Part shown: piece after piece, positions 1 to 7,736 of the stretch
Layout of the letters: each line of letters opens with the position of its first letter
Position numbering within the stretch: the first letter of the stretch is position 1
NCBI GenBank assembly: GCA_964578485.1
Contig: CAZODA010000057.1
Coordinates: forward strand, 1 to 17,240
DNA: 17,240 nt
Origin: CAZODA01 sp964578485
Lineage (GTDB): Bacteria > Bacteroidota > Bacteroidia > Bacteroidales > Marinilabiliaceae
Reading direction: 5' to 3'
Notes under the pieces: model-generated
Seen by the model: only the letters and a program-made list of their open reading frames with translations
Told to the model about the DNA's origin: nothing
The model's database searches: none
Made by a program: the position numbers and the translations under genes

Positions 1-389
1 TTTTGCTTGGTATTCATATTTTTAGGTCTAATCCTGCCACTCAGCTGCGACGTAACCGTTTGCGTCGGAATTCTCTTTGGAAAGATTTCCTTTCCACTGC
101 ATTTTTAACATTAAGTAATCCTTTGGCAATTTTCCTTTTTATAGCATTTTTTGCCGGTTTTCGTGTTTTAGACCGTACTATGGGAGCCATTGATCACTTT
201 ATTTTGATAGGCAGTATATTTGTTGGAGCTGCATTATGGTGGCTTATTTTAACTTCTATAGTGGCTTTATTCCGACCAAGAATTAATATGAGAAGCTTGT
301 TTTGGATTAATAAAATTGCAGGATCGGCAATTATTACCCTTGTTGTAATTGGTTTGCTTGTATTTCTTGGTAAAGCGGTATTTCTGTAG
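1..389 (+). CDS. LysE/RhtB-family translocator, C-terminal part (5' end outside the window)
   Basis: Inner-membrane exporter of the LysE/RhtB superfamily, which moves amino acids or related small molecules out of the cell; the substrate cannot be told from this fragment. About 128 residues are visible. A basic cytoplasmic loop (RRNRLRRN) is followed by hydrophobic segments, the first containing the family-typical NPLAIFLFIAFFAGF stretch, then GAALWWLILTSIVALFR, then a final helix after the INKIAGSAI stretch. Full-length members have about 200 residues, so roughly the first third is missing. The frame is open to the left edge; the TTG at position 3 is probably not the true start. The stop at 387-389 is followed directly by repeat block 1. 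The family call is firm; the substrate is unknown. Confidence 0.8.
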   Translation, partial: LLGIHIFRSNPATQLRRNRLRRNSLWKDFLSTAFLTLSNPLAIFLFIAFFAGFRVLDRTMGAIDHFILIGSIFVGAALWWLILTSIVALFRPRINMRSLFWINKIAGSAIITLVVIGLLVFLGKAVFL

Positions 390-790
390 TTATATCAGTA
401 AACAGTCATCAATGATCAATGAACAATTAACAATTAACAATTAACAATGATCAGTCATCAGTAAATTAGTTATAAATGATGAATTACCAATGAAAAATTG
501 AAAATTGAAAATGTTTAGGACTACGTCGTTTAGAATGGTTTAGGGATTTGGATTTAGGGTTTTTGAGCGCAGCGAAATCCCGCCAATTCGGGAGAGCGAA
601 GCGAAATACCGTTTTCAACGGGACAGGTTAAACAGAAATAACACTCAAAACTCCTCCCCTGCAAAGGGGAGGTGGCCGGAGGTCGGAGGGGTAGCGCAGC
701 GAAATCCCGTCGAGGCTTGCCGAATACGGGAGGAGTTATTTGCATAAGCCTGTAGGCTTTCAGCCTATTAATTTGTTAAAATTCAATGAC

Positions 791-902
791 CTAATCTCCT
801 AATTTGCTAATCTCCTAATCATCACATCAACTAATTTGCTAATCATCACATCAACTAATTTGCTAATCATCACATTAACTAATCTGCTAATCAACTAATC
901 AA
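791..902. repeat. 24-base tandem repeat (CTAATTTGCTAATC...)
   Basis: The clearest units are 831-854 and 855-878, which differ at one base; degenerate units flank them on both sides. Each unit begins CTAATTTGCTAATCATCACA. A reverse-complement version of the array edge lies at 17035-17071 in block 3. Confidence 0.85.
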
Positions 903-979
903 CCCATCATTCATAATTTATCATTCATAATTTATAACTTTTAACTGAACCCGAAACGGACGCGACATGTCATGTAAAA

Positions 980-999
980 AGACGTTGCATGCAACGTCT
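980..999. repeat. Perfect 20-base palindrome with GTTGCATGCAAC core
   Basis: The arms are AGACGTTGCA and its exact complement. The GTTGCATGCAAC core recurs at 13356-13379 with different outer arms that remain fully paired. The text before it (AACGGACGCGACATGT) is similar to the text before the block 2 copy, so both belong to a longer composite element. Confidence 0.85.
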
Positions 1000-1053
1000 C
1001 TACGATTATTCGTTGTTGATAACTGTTTACTGATCACTGGTAATTGATTTTTT

Positions 1054-1458
1054 TTATTCAAAATATTTTTCCAAGGCATTTTTTAGTGATTCCGGTATGC
1101 GCATTGGTTTTCGTGTTTTTGCATTCATAAATGCTTGTATTGTTTGTCCTGTTGTTATTAGTCTATCCTCAAAATATATTTTATAATCAAAAACTACTCT
1201 TACGGCCGGCATTTTCTCCACTCTTGTTTCAATAGTTACGATATCACCATAATAGGCAGGTGAATGATATTTTATATGAAGTTCTGAGAGTGGCAATAAG
1301 ATTCCATTTTTTTCCATTTCACTATATGGGAGCTTTAGTTGATCAAAAAGTTCTGTTCTTCCTATTTCGAACCATGATGGATATACTGCATTATTTACTA
1401 TTCCCATTTGATCTGTTTCTCCGTAACGAACTTTAATTTCTGCTTTGTTGTATAACAT
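1054..1458 (-). CDS. Acyl-CoA thioesterase, YbgC/4-hydroxybenzoyl-CoA thioesterase family (hotdog fold)
   Basis: Predicted cytoplasmic thioesterase that hydrolyses an acyl-CoA or aryl-CoA to the free acid; the substrate is unknown. The 134 residues match the usual single hotdog-domain length. The N-terminal signature RYGETDQMGIVNNAVY (residues 11-26) contains the catalytic-type aspartate D16, followed by WFEIGRTEL, as in YbgC/FadM proteins. Many relatives have a histidine-containing GxVHH-type stretch where this protein has GIVNN, so it belongs to a variant subgroup. The C-terminal half (DYKIYFEDRLITTGQTIQAF) is the usual sheet region. It lies 55 bases downstream of the SDR gene on the same strand and may be co-transcribed. 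The family call is firm; the physiological role is unknown. Confidence 0.85.
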   Translation of the reverse strand: MLYNKAEIKVRYGETDQMGIVNNAVYPSWFEIGRTELFDQLKLPYSEMEKNGILLPLSELHIKYHSPAYYGDIVTIETRVEKMPAVRVVFDYKIYFEDRLITTGQTIQAFMNAKTRKPMRIPESLKNALEKYFE

Positions 1459-1513
1459 ATTCTATATTTTTACTTGGGTGATTTATGAGTTTTTTTTTTA
1501 GGCCGCTTAGGGT

Positions 1514-2323
1514 TTATTTAAAAGGTGAATCCGGTTCTTTGGCCATCATTTTATAAGATAATTTATCAACTAAGGAAGGCCACCATTTGCTAAGGAACAC
1601 GGTAAGTTTTCCTTGAACAAAAGTAAGTATCATAGTTCTTTTCCTTTTTCGTATGGCTTTTGCAAGATGAACAGCTACTTCTTCGGCGCTCATCATTTTA
1701 TCTTCTGCTCTTGGCGTTTCTCCTTGTTGTGTGCCGCTTCCTGTTAAAGCTGTTTTACGAATATTTGATGATGTAAAGCCCGGTGCGGCAATGAGTACAT
1801 GTAAACCTGTTTTTAAGTTTTCGCTACGCAATGTTTCGAGAAAACCGTGCATGGCAAATTTTGATGCCGAGTATCCTGTTCGTCCGGGCAAGCCAATAAA
1901 GCCGGCAATTGAAGATATACCTGCCACAGTTCCTTTTTGTTTTAGCAGATGGGGCAGGGCATATTTTGTACAATAAACAGTACCCCAGAAATTCACATCC
2001 ATAAGTCGTTTTAATACTTCTATTGAAGTATCTTTAAAAAGTGCACGCATAGATATTCCTGCATTATTTATCAGGATGTCTATTTTGCCAAATTCTTCAA
2101 CAGTATTTTCAATCAGTCTTTTACAGTCCTCTTCAATGCTTACATCAGTTTTGCTAACACACACCCTGCAGCCTTGTTCTTCAAGTTCATTTTTTAAATT
2201 GTTGAGTACATCAAGAGAACGTGCTGCAAGGGAAAGATTTGCACCATAATTGGCAAAAACCTTAGCACAGGCAAGTCCTATACCCGAAGAGGCTCCTGTA
2301 ATAATTACTACTTTATTTTTCAC
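1514..2323 (-). CDS. Short-chain dehydrogenase/reductase (classical SDR)
   Basis: NAD(P)(H)-dependent oxidoreductase of the classical SDR family, 269 residues. Visible signatures are the cofactor motif TGASSGIG (residues 9-16), the NNAG motif (86-89), and the catalytic tetrad N111, S138, Y151 and K155 within YSASK. The acidic D60 after the fourth strand fits an adenine-ring contact. The C-terminal segment is basic and hydrophobic (KRKRTMILTFVQGKLTVFLSKWW), resembling membrane-associated SDRs of the DHRS7B/lipid-reductase type, so a lipid or other hydrophobic substrate is possible but inferred. It is followed on the same strand by a thioesterase. The start at 2323 gives the expected spacing to the Rossmann motif. 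SDR membership is certain; the substrate is not. Confidence 0.9.
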   Translation of the reverse strand: MKNKVVIITGASSGIGLACAKVFANYGANLSLAARSLDVLNNLKNELEEQGCRVCVSKTDVSIEEDCKRLIENTVEEFGKIDILINNAGISMRALFKDTSIEVLKRLMDVNFWGTVYCTKYALPHLLKQKGTVAGISSIAGFIGLPGRTGYSASKFAMHGFLETLRSENLKTGLHVLIAAPGFTSSNIRKTALTGSGTQQGETPRAEDKMMSAEEVAVHLAKAIRKRKRTMILTFVQGKLTVFLSKWWPSLVDKLSYKMMAKEPDSPFK

Positions 2324-2568
2324 CTATTATTATTATTATAATGAAATTTTTAAATATTCGCGATATAATATATTTTTTCACCTTTTTGTTAAGGATGAAT
2401 ATAGTTGATTGTAAGATATTTAGTCTATAATTTCAAAAATTGTCTTTTGAAATATTATGTTTATTTACAATATATTGATTAAATTTCTTAACTTTCAATA
2501 ATTTAATTTTAGTCAAAAATAGCAGTAAAATTAGAAAGGTTTAATGTTTAACTAAAATTTTAATCATT

Positions 2569-2817
2569 ATGGGTCTTTTATATTCATTATTAATTGGATT
2601 GCTTGCCGGTTATTTAGGCAGCTTATTGTTAAAAGGTTCAGGGCAAGGTTTGCTTCTTAATTTAATTTTTGGTTTGGTAGGAGGGCTGCTTGGTGGATAT
2701 TTATTTGTGAAATTAGGAATAGGAGGTCAAGGTTTACTCTGGCAATTAATTTCAGCTACTGTAGGAGCTGTAATATTAATTTGGATTAGCTCTTTAATTT
2801 TTAAGAAAAAGAAATAA
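2569..2817 (+). CDS. GlsB/YeaQ/YmgE-type small membrane protein (transglycosylase-associated family)
   Basis: An 82-residue integral membrane protein with three hydrophobic segments: about residues 2-22, 28-48 and 56-78. It is rich in glycine, with GLLAGYLGSLL and GLVGGLLGGYLF motifs and a short lysine tail (KKKK). This composition and length match the YeaQ/YmgE/GlsB stress-response family (Pfam Transgly_assoc). The molecular function of the family is not established; membership is often linked to general or envelope stress. It has an A/T-rich leader and no Shine-Dalgarno sequence, and is followed by a clear terminator, so it is probably transcribed alone. Confidence 0.8.
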   Translation: MGLLYSLLIGLLAGYLGSLLLKGSGQGLLLNLIFGLVGGLLGGYLFVKLGIGGQGLLWQLISATVGAVILIWISSLIFKKKK

Positions 2818-2841
2818 TACATTTCTTTTTAATAATTTTAG

Positions 2842-2873
2842 AAGGATGTCGATTTAGGCATCCTTTTTTTTTT
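2842..2873 (+). terminator. Intrinsic terminator after the GlsB-like gene
   Basis: A hairpin with AAGGATG (2842-2848) pairing with CATCCTT (2859-2865) and a ten-base loop is followed by an uninterrupted T run. It lies 25 bases after the stop codon. Confidence 0.75.
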
Positions 2874-2894
2874 ATATTTTTTTTGATCTATATT

Positions 2895-2926
2895 TTTGAC
2901 AAGTTTCAAATTCTACCTTACTTTTG
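2895..2926 (+). promoter_or_regulatory. Bacteroidota-type promoter for the FKBP-aroC unit
   Basis: TTTG at 2895-2898 and TACTTTTG at 2919-2926 match the Bacteroidota -33 and -7 elements (TTTG and TAnnTTTG) with 20 bases between them. Transcription would start near 2933, leaving a leader of about 90 bases before the FKBP start at 3023. Confidence 0.5.
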
Positions 2927-3022
2927 TATCTTATTTTAAACAAGCTGCTTTATTCTTGGTTTATGAAGAAGAGAGGAGTTTAAATCTAATTACAAAATAT
3001 TTATACTTAAATTTTAATTAAA

Positions 3023-3541
3023 ATGGAAACCGGTAAGAATAAATTTGTCTCACTCACATATCAGTTACGTTTAAATGATATAAATGGTGAGTTAATTGAG
3101 GAGACCAAAGATGACCATCCTCTTGAGTTTGTATTTGGTGCTGGGCGTATGATTGAAATGTTCGAAAAGAATCTTGACGGTTTAAAATCTGGTGATGATT
3201 TCAGTTTTCAGTTAAAGGCTGCAGAAGCTTATGGTGAAGTAAATAAAGAAGCTATTGTTGACATTCCGCTACATATATTTGAAGTTAATGGGTCTATTGA
3301 TGAGGATATGTTAGCAATCGGCAATAATATTCCTATGCAGGATGTTAACGGTAATCGTTTAAATGGCATTGTACTTGAGGTAAATGATAAAATAGTAAAG
3401 ATGGATTTCAATCATCCTTTGGCCGGTGATGATCTTCATTTTTCAGGTTCCGTATTATCGGTTCGCGATGCAACAGAAGAAGAGCTTGCAGAGCTTAATG
3501 ATTGTAGTTCCGGCGATTGTGGTTGCGGTTGCAACTGTTAA
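3023..3541 (+). CDS. FKBP-type peptidyl-prolyl cis-trans isomerase, SlyD-like with cysteine-rich tail
   Basis: Cytoplasmic prolyl isomerase/chaperone of the SlyD subfamily, 172 residues. The FKBP core contains HPLEFVFGAGRMIEMFEKNLDGL (about residues 32-54) and AAEAYGE (69-75). The inserted chaperone flap is the segment of about 76-130 with PMQDVNGNRLNGIVLEV. The end carries five cysteines in the last 12 residues (DCSSGDCGCGCNC), resembling the metal-binding tail of SlyD, but cysteine-rich rather than histidine-rich. Nickel or zinc binding is therefore plausible but inferred. It precedes aroC by 49 bases in the same orientation and probably shares its transcript. Family assignment is strong. 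Confidence 0.9.
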   Translation: METGKNKFVSLTYQLRLNDINGELIEETKDDHPLEFVFGAGRMIEMFEKNLDGLKSGDDFSFQLKAAEAYGEVNKEAIVDIPLHIFEVNGSIDEDMLAIGNNIPMQDVNGNRLNGIVLEVNDKIVKMDFNHPLAGDDLHFSGSVLSVRDATEEELAELNDCSSGDCGCGCNC

Positions 3542-3590
3542 CAACTGCTTGTAGGCATAGATAAAAATCGTCTTAAAATTAATTGGTTTT

Positions 3591-4670
3591 ATGGCAGGAA
3601 ATTCCTTTGGCACATTATATCGTTTGACTTCCTTTGGTGAATCACATGGAAGGGGCGTTGGTGGGATAGTTGAAGGTGTGACTCCGGGTCTTGTATTGGA
3701 TTATGATTTTATTCAGCGTGAATTAGATCGTCGTCGCCCCGGGCAATCTGAAATTACTTCGCCTCGTGATGAAAGTGATAGGCTTGAATTTTTATCCGGC
3801 GTTTTTGAAGGTAAAGCAAGCGGTACTCCTCTTGCCTTTATTATTTGGAACAAGGATCAGCGTTCCGGTGATTATGATAATTTGAAAAATGTTTTTCGTC
3901 CGTCACATGCTGATTTCACCTATCAGAGTAAATATGGCATTCGTGATCATCGTGGTGGAGGTCGTTCTTCGGCACGTGAAACCATAGCGAGGGTAGTTGC
4001 CGGTGCAATTGCAAAGCTGATGTTGCGTAGTCAGAATATTACTATTCAGGCTTATGTCTCACAGGTTGGCAAGATCAGGCTTGAAAAGGATTATAATGAT
4101 CTGGATTTGTCATCTATTGAAAACAATATTGTGCGCTGTCCTGATCCTGAAACGGCAGCTGAAATGATCAGTTATATAGATAAAGTTCGTCTCGATAAGG
4201 ATTCTGTTGGTGGTGTTATTTCATGTGTAATACGTAATGCACCTGCAGGTTTGGGCGATCCGGTTTTCGATAAGCTGCATGCCCGATTGGCACAAGCAAT
4301 GCTTAGCATTAATGCTGTTAAGGGCTTTGAATATGGTACAGGTTTTAAAGCCGTTGAAATGCTGGGTTCTCAGCATAATGATGAGTTTTATATCGATGAT
4401 GGGCGGGTTCGATCCAGGACAAATTTTTCAGGTGGTATTCAGGGCGGTATTTCCAATGGTGAAGATATCTATTTCCGAGTTGCCTTTAAGCCTGTAGCTA
4501 CTATATTGAAAGAGCAAAAAACAGTTGATAAATCGGGTAAAGAAATTGTGATCAAAGCCGAAGGGAGGCATGACCCTTGTGTTGTTCCACGAGCTGTACC
4601 CATAGTTGAAGCTATGGCAGCGATGGTACTTGCCGATAGCTGGTTGATGAATAAAACATATAGCCTATAA
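3591..4670 (+). CDS. aroC: Chorismate synthase
   Basis: Converts 5-enolpyruvylshikimate-3-phosphate to chorismate, the last common step of aromatic amino acid and folate precursor synthesis; the enzyme uses reduced FMN without net redox change. The 359 residues match the family length of about 350-390. Hallmarks visible are NSFGTLYRLTSFGESHG at residues 4-20, the RRRPGQSEITSPRDE stretch, the RDHRGGGRSSARETIARV block, the GGIQGGISNGEDIYFRVAFKP block, and the C-terminal GRHDPCVVPRAVPIVEAM. No truncation or frameshift is seen. It is the only shikimate-pathway gene in the window, so it is not in an aro operon here. An open frame inside it at 4237-4497 is a shadow. Confidence 0.98.
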   Translation: MAGNSFGTLYRLTSFGESHGRGVGGIVEGVTPGLVLDYDFIQRELDRRRPGQSEITSPRDESDRLEFLSGVFEGKASGTPLAFIIWNKDQRSGDYDNLKNVFRPSHADFTYQSKYGIRDHRGGGRSSARETIARVVAGAIAKLMLRSQNITIQAYVSQVGKIRLEKDYNDLDLSSIENNIVRCPDPETAAEMISYIDKVRLDKDSVGGVISCVIRNAPAGLGDPVFDKLHARLAQAMLSINAVKGFEYGTGFKAVEMLGSQHNDEFYIDDGRVRSRTNFSGGIQGGISNGEDIYFRVAFKPVATILKEQKTVDKSGKEIVIKAEGRHDPCVVPRAVPIVEAMAAMVLADSWLMNKTYSL

Positions 4671-4751
4671 GCTTCTTATCCTAAATTCTTATTAATCATC
4701 TATTAGTTTGTGCTTGGTATTTTTTTGCCTTTATAATATTCTATAATTATT

Positions 4752-4825
4752 CGGGGTGTAGCGCAGTCAGGTAGCGCACTACGTTCGGGACGTAGGGGTC
4801 GCTGGTTCGAATCCGGTCACCCCGA
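4752..4825 (+). tRNA. tRNA-Pro (anticodon CGG)
   Basis: Full cloverleaf by eye: acceptor arm CGGGGTG (4752-4758) pairs with CACCCCG (4818-4824), with discriminator A4825. D arm is GCGC/GCGC, anticodon arm CTACG/CGTAG with loop TTCGGGA and anticodon CGG at 4786-4788, and T arm GCTGG/CCGGT with loop TTCGAAT. The variable loop is five bases. The 3' CCA is not encoded. It stands alone between aroC and the chemotaxis gene. The C1-G72 acceptor start and CGG anticodon indicate proline, reading CCG codons. Confidence 0.97.
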
Positions 4826-4859
4826 CTAATTATATATTTTCATATTTATCTCACATTTT

Positions 4860-6623
4860 TTATTCTTTTATTTTAAAGAAATTCATAAGTTCTTTTAATT
4901 CTTCAGCATGTCTGTTTAGTTCTTGTGATGCCGATGCCATTTCTTCACTTGCTGCTGCATTTTCTTGTATTACATGGGTTAATTGTTGGATAGCAGTATT
5001 TACCTGTTCAGCCCCTGAATTTTGTTCCCAGCTTGCAGCAGCTATTTCTTGCGATAAGGAAACAGTTTTATTGATATTTTTGCCTACAGCTTCCATAATA
5101 TCTTTAGTTTCTTCAGTAATATCGACACTGCTACCTGCTAAGTTTACAATTTCTGTGGCAGCTTCTTTACTTGTCTCGGCCAATTTACGTACCTCTGTTG
5201 CTACTACGGCAAAGCCGCGTCCGTTTTCACCGGCTCTTGCTGCTTCAACGGCAGCATTTAATGCTAACAAATTTGTTTGAAAAGCAATATCATTAATGAT
5301 ATTTATACGTTCGGCAATAGTTCTTATCGAATCTAAACTTTCATTTCCACTATTATTTAATATACTAAGAGCCTGCAGCATATTTTGAGTTTCTTTTTGT
5401 GCATTTTGTGCATTTTCGGTGTTTTGTTGGATATTTGCAGCCATTTCTTCCATAGCGCTACTTACTTCCTCCGCCGATGAAGCTTGATAATTTGCACCTT
5501 CAGCCATTTGTTGCGAGGTTTTATTTATCTCATTACTTGATTTGGCAAAATGATTACTTTTTTCATGTATATTTATTACCATCTCTTTTAAGAAGTTTGT
5601 AAACTCCATTAGTGATGTTTTAATTTTGACAAATTCATTTTTTGAATTAAGATCTATATTGTTTAAATCATTTTCTATATGTCCTTCCTTTAGTGATTCA
5701 AAGCTTTTCAGCATGGAATTTAAATCCCTTGTTATAGAATGCGACATAAATATTACCCCCACTATGAATGCGACAATAAGGATAACCATTAAGCCCATAA
5801 CCCCGCCAAAAATTAGATTTAAACGTTTTTTCGAATCCGCTTTTGATTTTTCATTAAGATGTTTTAAGTGTTCTAATACAAGGTCTGATTGTTTATTAAA
5901 TTTATCAACAAGTTGCTTATGTATGTCGGTATTGTTGGTATATTTTAGTACAATTTCTTTAATATTTTGATTTGCCTCATGAGCTTCTACTGCCATTTCT
6001 GCATAAGCAGTTCCTCGAAGTATGGCCATATCCTTTTGTGTTGTAGCTATGGCTACTTCCAAAAAATTTAAAAGACTATCTTTAATACTGTAATTATTTT
6101 GCAATTCCCGGTAAAGCAAACGTATCATATGGTTGTTGTTATTGTTTGCATTTGCCCCCTCTATAGTGGTTCGCTCAAAAGAAGTGATATAATGTGAAGT
6201 AGCTGTGGTTTCAATATAGAGATTAGATTTAGAAATTGATGATTCTGTAAGAAATTCTACTTCTTCGGAAAGTTGTTTGTTAAGATTTTTTATCTCATTC
6301 ATTTTTTCCAAATCCATCCACAAATTATTAAATTCTTTTTGTAAATCAGCATCAGTCAAATTTTTGCTACTGTTGTTAAAGTGAAGCTTGATTTCATCAA
6401 ATTGAGTTTTTTCATTCATATAATCTTTACTTTCCATCATAAAGTCTCTCACATAATTTGTTTCCATACTAATAGTAAGATTGTTTTGTATGGATTTGTC
6501 AAGTCCATTCTTGGCTACAATAAAACTTACTATCATCGCGATTAAAAAACAGATCTGCACAGTAATGATGATCCTTAGTAGTGATTTGATACTGAGTCTT
6601 CTAAGGCTAAAAATTCTTTTCAT
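4860..6623 (-). CDS. Methyl-accepting chemotaxis protein with four-helix-bundle-like sensor
   Basis: Membrane chemoreceptor of 587 residues that would signal to a CheA/CheW array. The first transmembrane helix is at about residues 16-37. A helical, asparagine-rich periplasmic region of about 230 residues resembles four-helix-bundle sensors. The second transmembrane helix is at about 270-293, followed by a HAMP-like segment (about 294-350) and the cytoplasmic signalling coiled coil. The hairpin tip (about 442-483; IAFQTNLLALNAAVEAARAG then GRGFAVVATEVRKLAE) is highly canonical. Glutamate/glutamine-rich methylation-type stretches flank it (EEVSSAMEEMAANIQQN and ENAAASEEMASASQEL). The tail ends FFKIKE, with no CheR-binding pentapeptide visible. 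No other che genes are nearby, so it is an orphan receptor. The ligand is unknown. Confidence 0.93.
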   Translation of the reverse strand: MKRIFSLRRLSIKSLLRIIITVQICFLIAMIVSFIVAKNGLDKSIQNNLTISMETNYVRDFMMESKDYMNEKTQFDEIKLHFNNSSKNLTDADLQKEFNNLWMDLEKMNEIKNLNKQLSEEVEFLTESSISKSNLYIETTATSHYITSFERTTIEGANANNNNNHMIRLLYRELQNNYSIKDSLLNFLEVAIATTQKDMAILRGTAYAEMAVEAHEANQNIKEIVLKYTNNTDIHKQLVDKFNKQSDLVLEHLKHLNEKSKADSKKRLNLIFGGVMGLMVILIVAFIVGVIFMSHSITRDLNSMLKSFESLKEGHIENDLNNIDLNSKNEFVKIKTSLMEFTNFLKEMVINIHEKSNHFAKSSNEINKTSQQMAEGANYQASSAEEVSSAMEEMAANIQQNTENAQNAQKETQNMLQALSILNNSGNESLDSIRTIAERINIINDIAFQTNLLALNAAVEAARAGENGRGFAVVATEVRKLAETSKEAATEIVNLAGSSVDITEETKDIMEAVGKNINKTVSLSQEIAAASWEQNSGAEQVNTAIQQLTHVIQENAAASEEMASASQELNRHAEELKELMNFFKIKE

Positions 6624-6929
6624 AAAGATTTAGTTTTTAAAGTTGTTAGATTAATATTTATTTTATTAAATAGGGATAACTAAACTTTACGCTGCTTTGA
6701 GAGATATGTTTAGATTTAGCAGTCTTTTTGATTTTTTTAACTTTATTTTACTTATTTTGATTATTAAAAGCCGGGACAGAATTAATATAAAAAAAATGAA
6801 GATTTTCAATTAGTTGTTAATTGTGAGTTGAATATGATTGGAAGTTTGAAAGCAAGCTGTTGGAGGGGAAAATAAAAGGATAAATTTTGATTTAAAGAAA
6901 AATGTTAATTTAAAGATCAAATTCAATTA
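6624..6929. other. Gene-free spacer between Mrp and the chemoreceptor
   Basis: This 306-base AT-rich stretch should contain the chemoreceptor promoter and the end of the Mrp transcript. I see no TAnnTTTG element on the minus strand. A weak inverted repeat CAATTA/TAATTG lies at 6807-6823 without an adjoining T run. No open frame worth calling is present. Confidence 0.6.
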
Positions 6930-7736
6930 TCAAGGACGTATTATTTTAGTAATTTGTGTTGAAATTTCATCAAATATTGCCATTATATTTTTGTCGGCTT
7001 GATTGTATATAGTTTTTCCGCTATCTGAAACCTCGCCGATCTCAAGTGTTAGCGGAATTTGTCCCAACAGTTTTGTATTTAGTTCTTTGGCTATATTTTT
7101 ACCGCCATTTTTCCCAAAGACATAATATTTTTCATCGGGATGTTTTATTGGTGTAAACCACGACATATTTTCAACAACACCAATTATTGGAACATTGAAT
7201 TCCGGTTTGCTAAACATATTGGCAGCTTTACGTGCATCAGCAATTGCAACTTGTTGTGGTGTAGTAACTATAATTACTCCTGCAACCTTAAGTTTTTGTA
7301 TGGTAGTAAGTTGTATATCACCTGTTCCCGGTGGGAAATCCACTATCATATAATCTATTTCTCCCCAGTCGCTATCTCTAAATATTTGCGTTAAGCCATT
7401 TGCTGCCATTGGCCCTCTCCATATTAATGATTCTTCCGGTGGGATAAAAAAACCTATTGAGACTATTTTTATTCCATATTTTTCAATAGGGACAATAAAT
7501 TCCTTTCCATTTTTTATGATTCCTTGGGGTTTAATATTTTGTATTCCAAACATTATTGGTATAGATGGACCATAAAGATCGGCATCAACCAAAGCAACTT
7601 TATATCCTTGTCGTGCCAGCGATACCGACAGGTTAACTGCCACTGTTGATTTTCCAACTCCACCTTTTCCCGATGCAACTAAAATAACATTTTTCACATC
7701 GGGCATGTTTATTTTTTCAAACACTTTTGAGTCCAT
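6930..7736 (-). CDS. mrp: Mrp/NBP35-family P-loop ATPase, short and cysteine-free
   Basis: Cytoplasmic deviant Walker ATPase of the Mrp/ApbC/NBP35 family, whose studied members act as Fe-S cluster carriers or scaffolds. The 268 residues comprise the ATPase domain only; the N-terminal MIP18/DUF59 domain found in many bacterial Mrp proteins is absent. Motifs are Walker A SGKGGVGKST (22-31), DADLYGPSIP (51-60), WRGPMAANGL (106-115) and VDFPPGTGD (132-140). The position after GVVENMSWF (187-194), where Fe-S carriers have a CxxC pair, reads TPIKHPDEKYYVFG, and I find no cysteine anywhere in the protein. It cannot hold a cluster through its own cysteines. The gene overlaps the upstream ferredoxin-ATPase gene by 20 bases, so it is translationally coupled and probably works with those partners. 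Confidence 0.9.
   Translation of the reverse strand: MDSKVFEKINMPDVKNVILVASGKGGVGKSTVAVNLSVSLARQGYKVALVDADLYGPSIPIMFGIQNIKPQGIIKNGKEFIVPIEKYGIKIVSIGFFIPPEESLIWRGPMAANGLTQIFRDSDWGEIDYMIVDFPPGTGDIQLTTIQKLKVAGVIIVTTPQQVAIADARKAANMFSKPEFNVPIIGVVENMSWFTPIKHPDEKYYVFGKNGGKNIAKELNTKLLGQIPLTLEIGEVSDSGKTIYNQADKNIMAIFDEISTQITKIIRP

Larger units (their letters stand above)
390..1053. repeat. Gene-free repeat block 1: mosaic of short tandem and hairpin repeats
   Basis: No convincing gene lies here. From left to right: a CAGTAAACAGTCATCA-type repeat with three ACAATTA units (about 396-468); a GAGCGCAGCGAAATCCCG module (about 565-625); a hairpin with CCTCCCCT/AGGGGAGG arms (653-672); a second GCGCAGCGAAATCCCG copy (about 693-733); a TAGGCT-TTC-AGCCTA hairpin (753-767); a 24-base tandem repeat (about 790-902); CATTCATAATTTAT repeats (907-937); a perfect 20-base palindrome (980-999); and an inverted CAGTAAACAG copy near 1021. 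The same modules recur in blocks 2 (12420-13390) and 3 (16878-17240). An open frame on the minus strand at 554-745 is composed of these repeats and is not a credible gene. Confidence 0.85.

Noticed and set aside
554..745. 63-residue open frame on the minus strand in block 1
   Set aside because: It is built from repeat modules (GCGCAGCGAAATCCCG, CCTCCCCT hairpin) that also occur in other frames and orientations; no family signature.
4752..4825. tRNA-Pro gene as an integration (att) site
   Set aside because: No integrase is nearby and no repeat of the tRNA 3' end was seen in the window.
6807..6823. Terminator after Mrp (CAATTA/TAATTG)
   Set aside because: The stem is six A/T-rich pairs and on the minus strand is not followed by a T run; likely chance.
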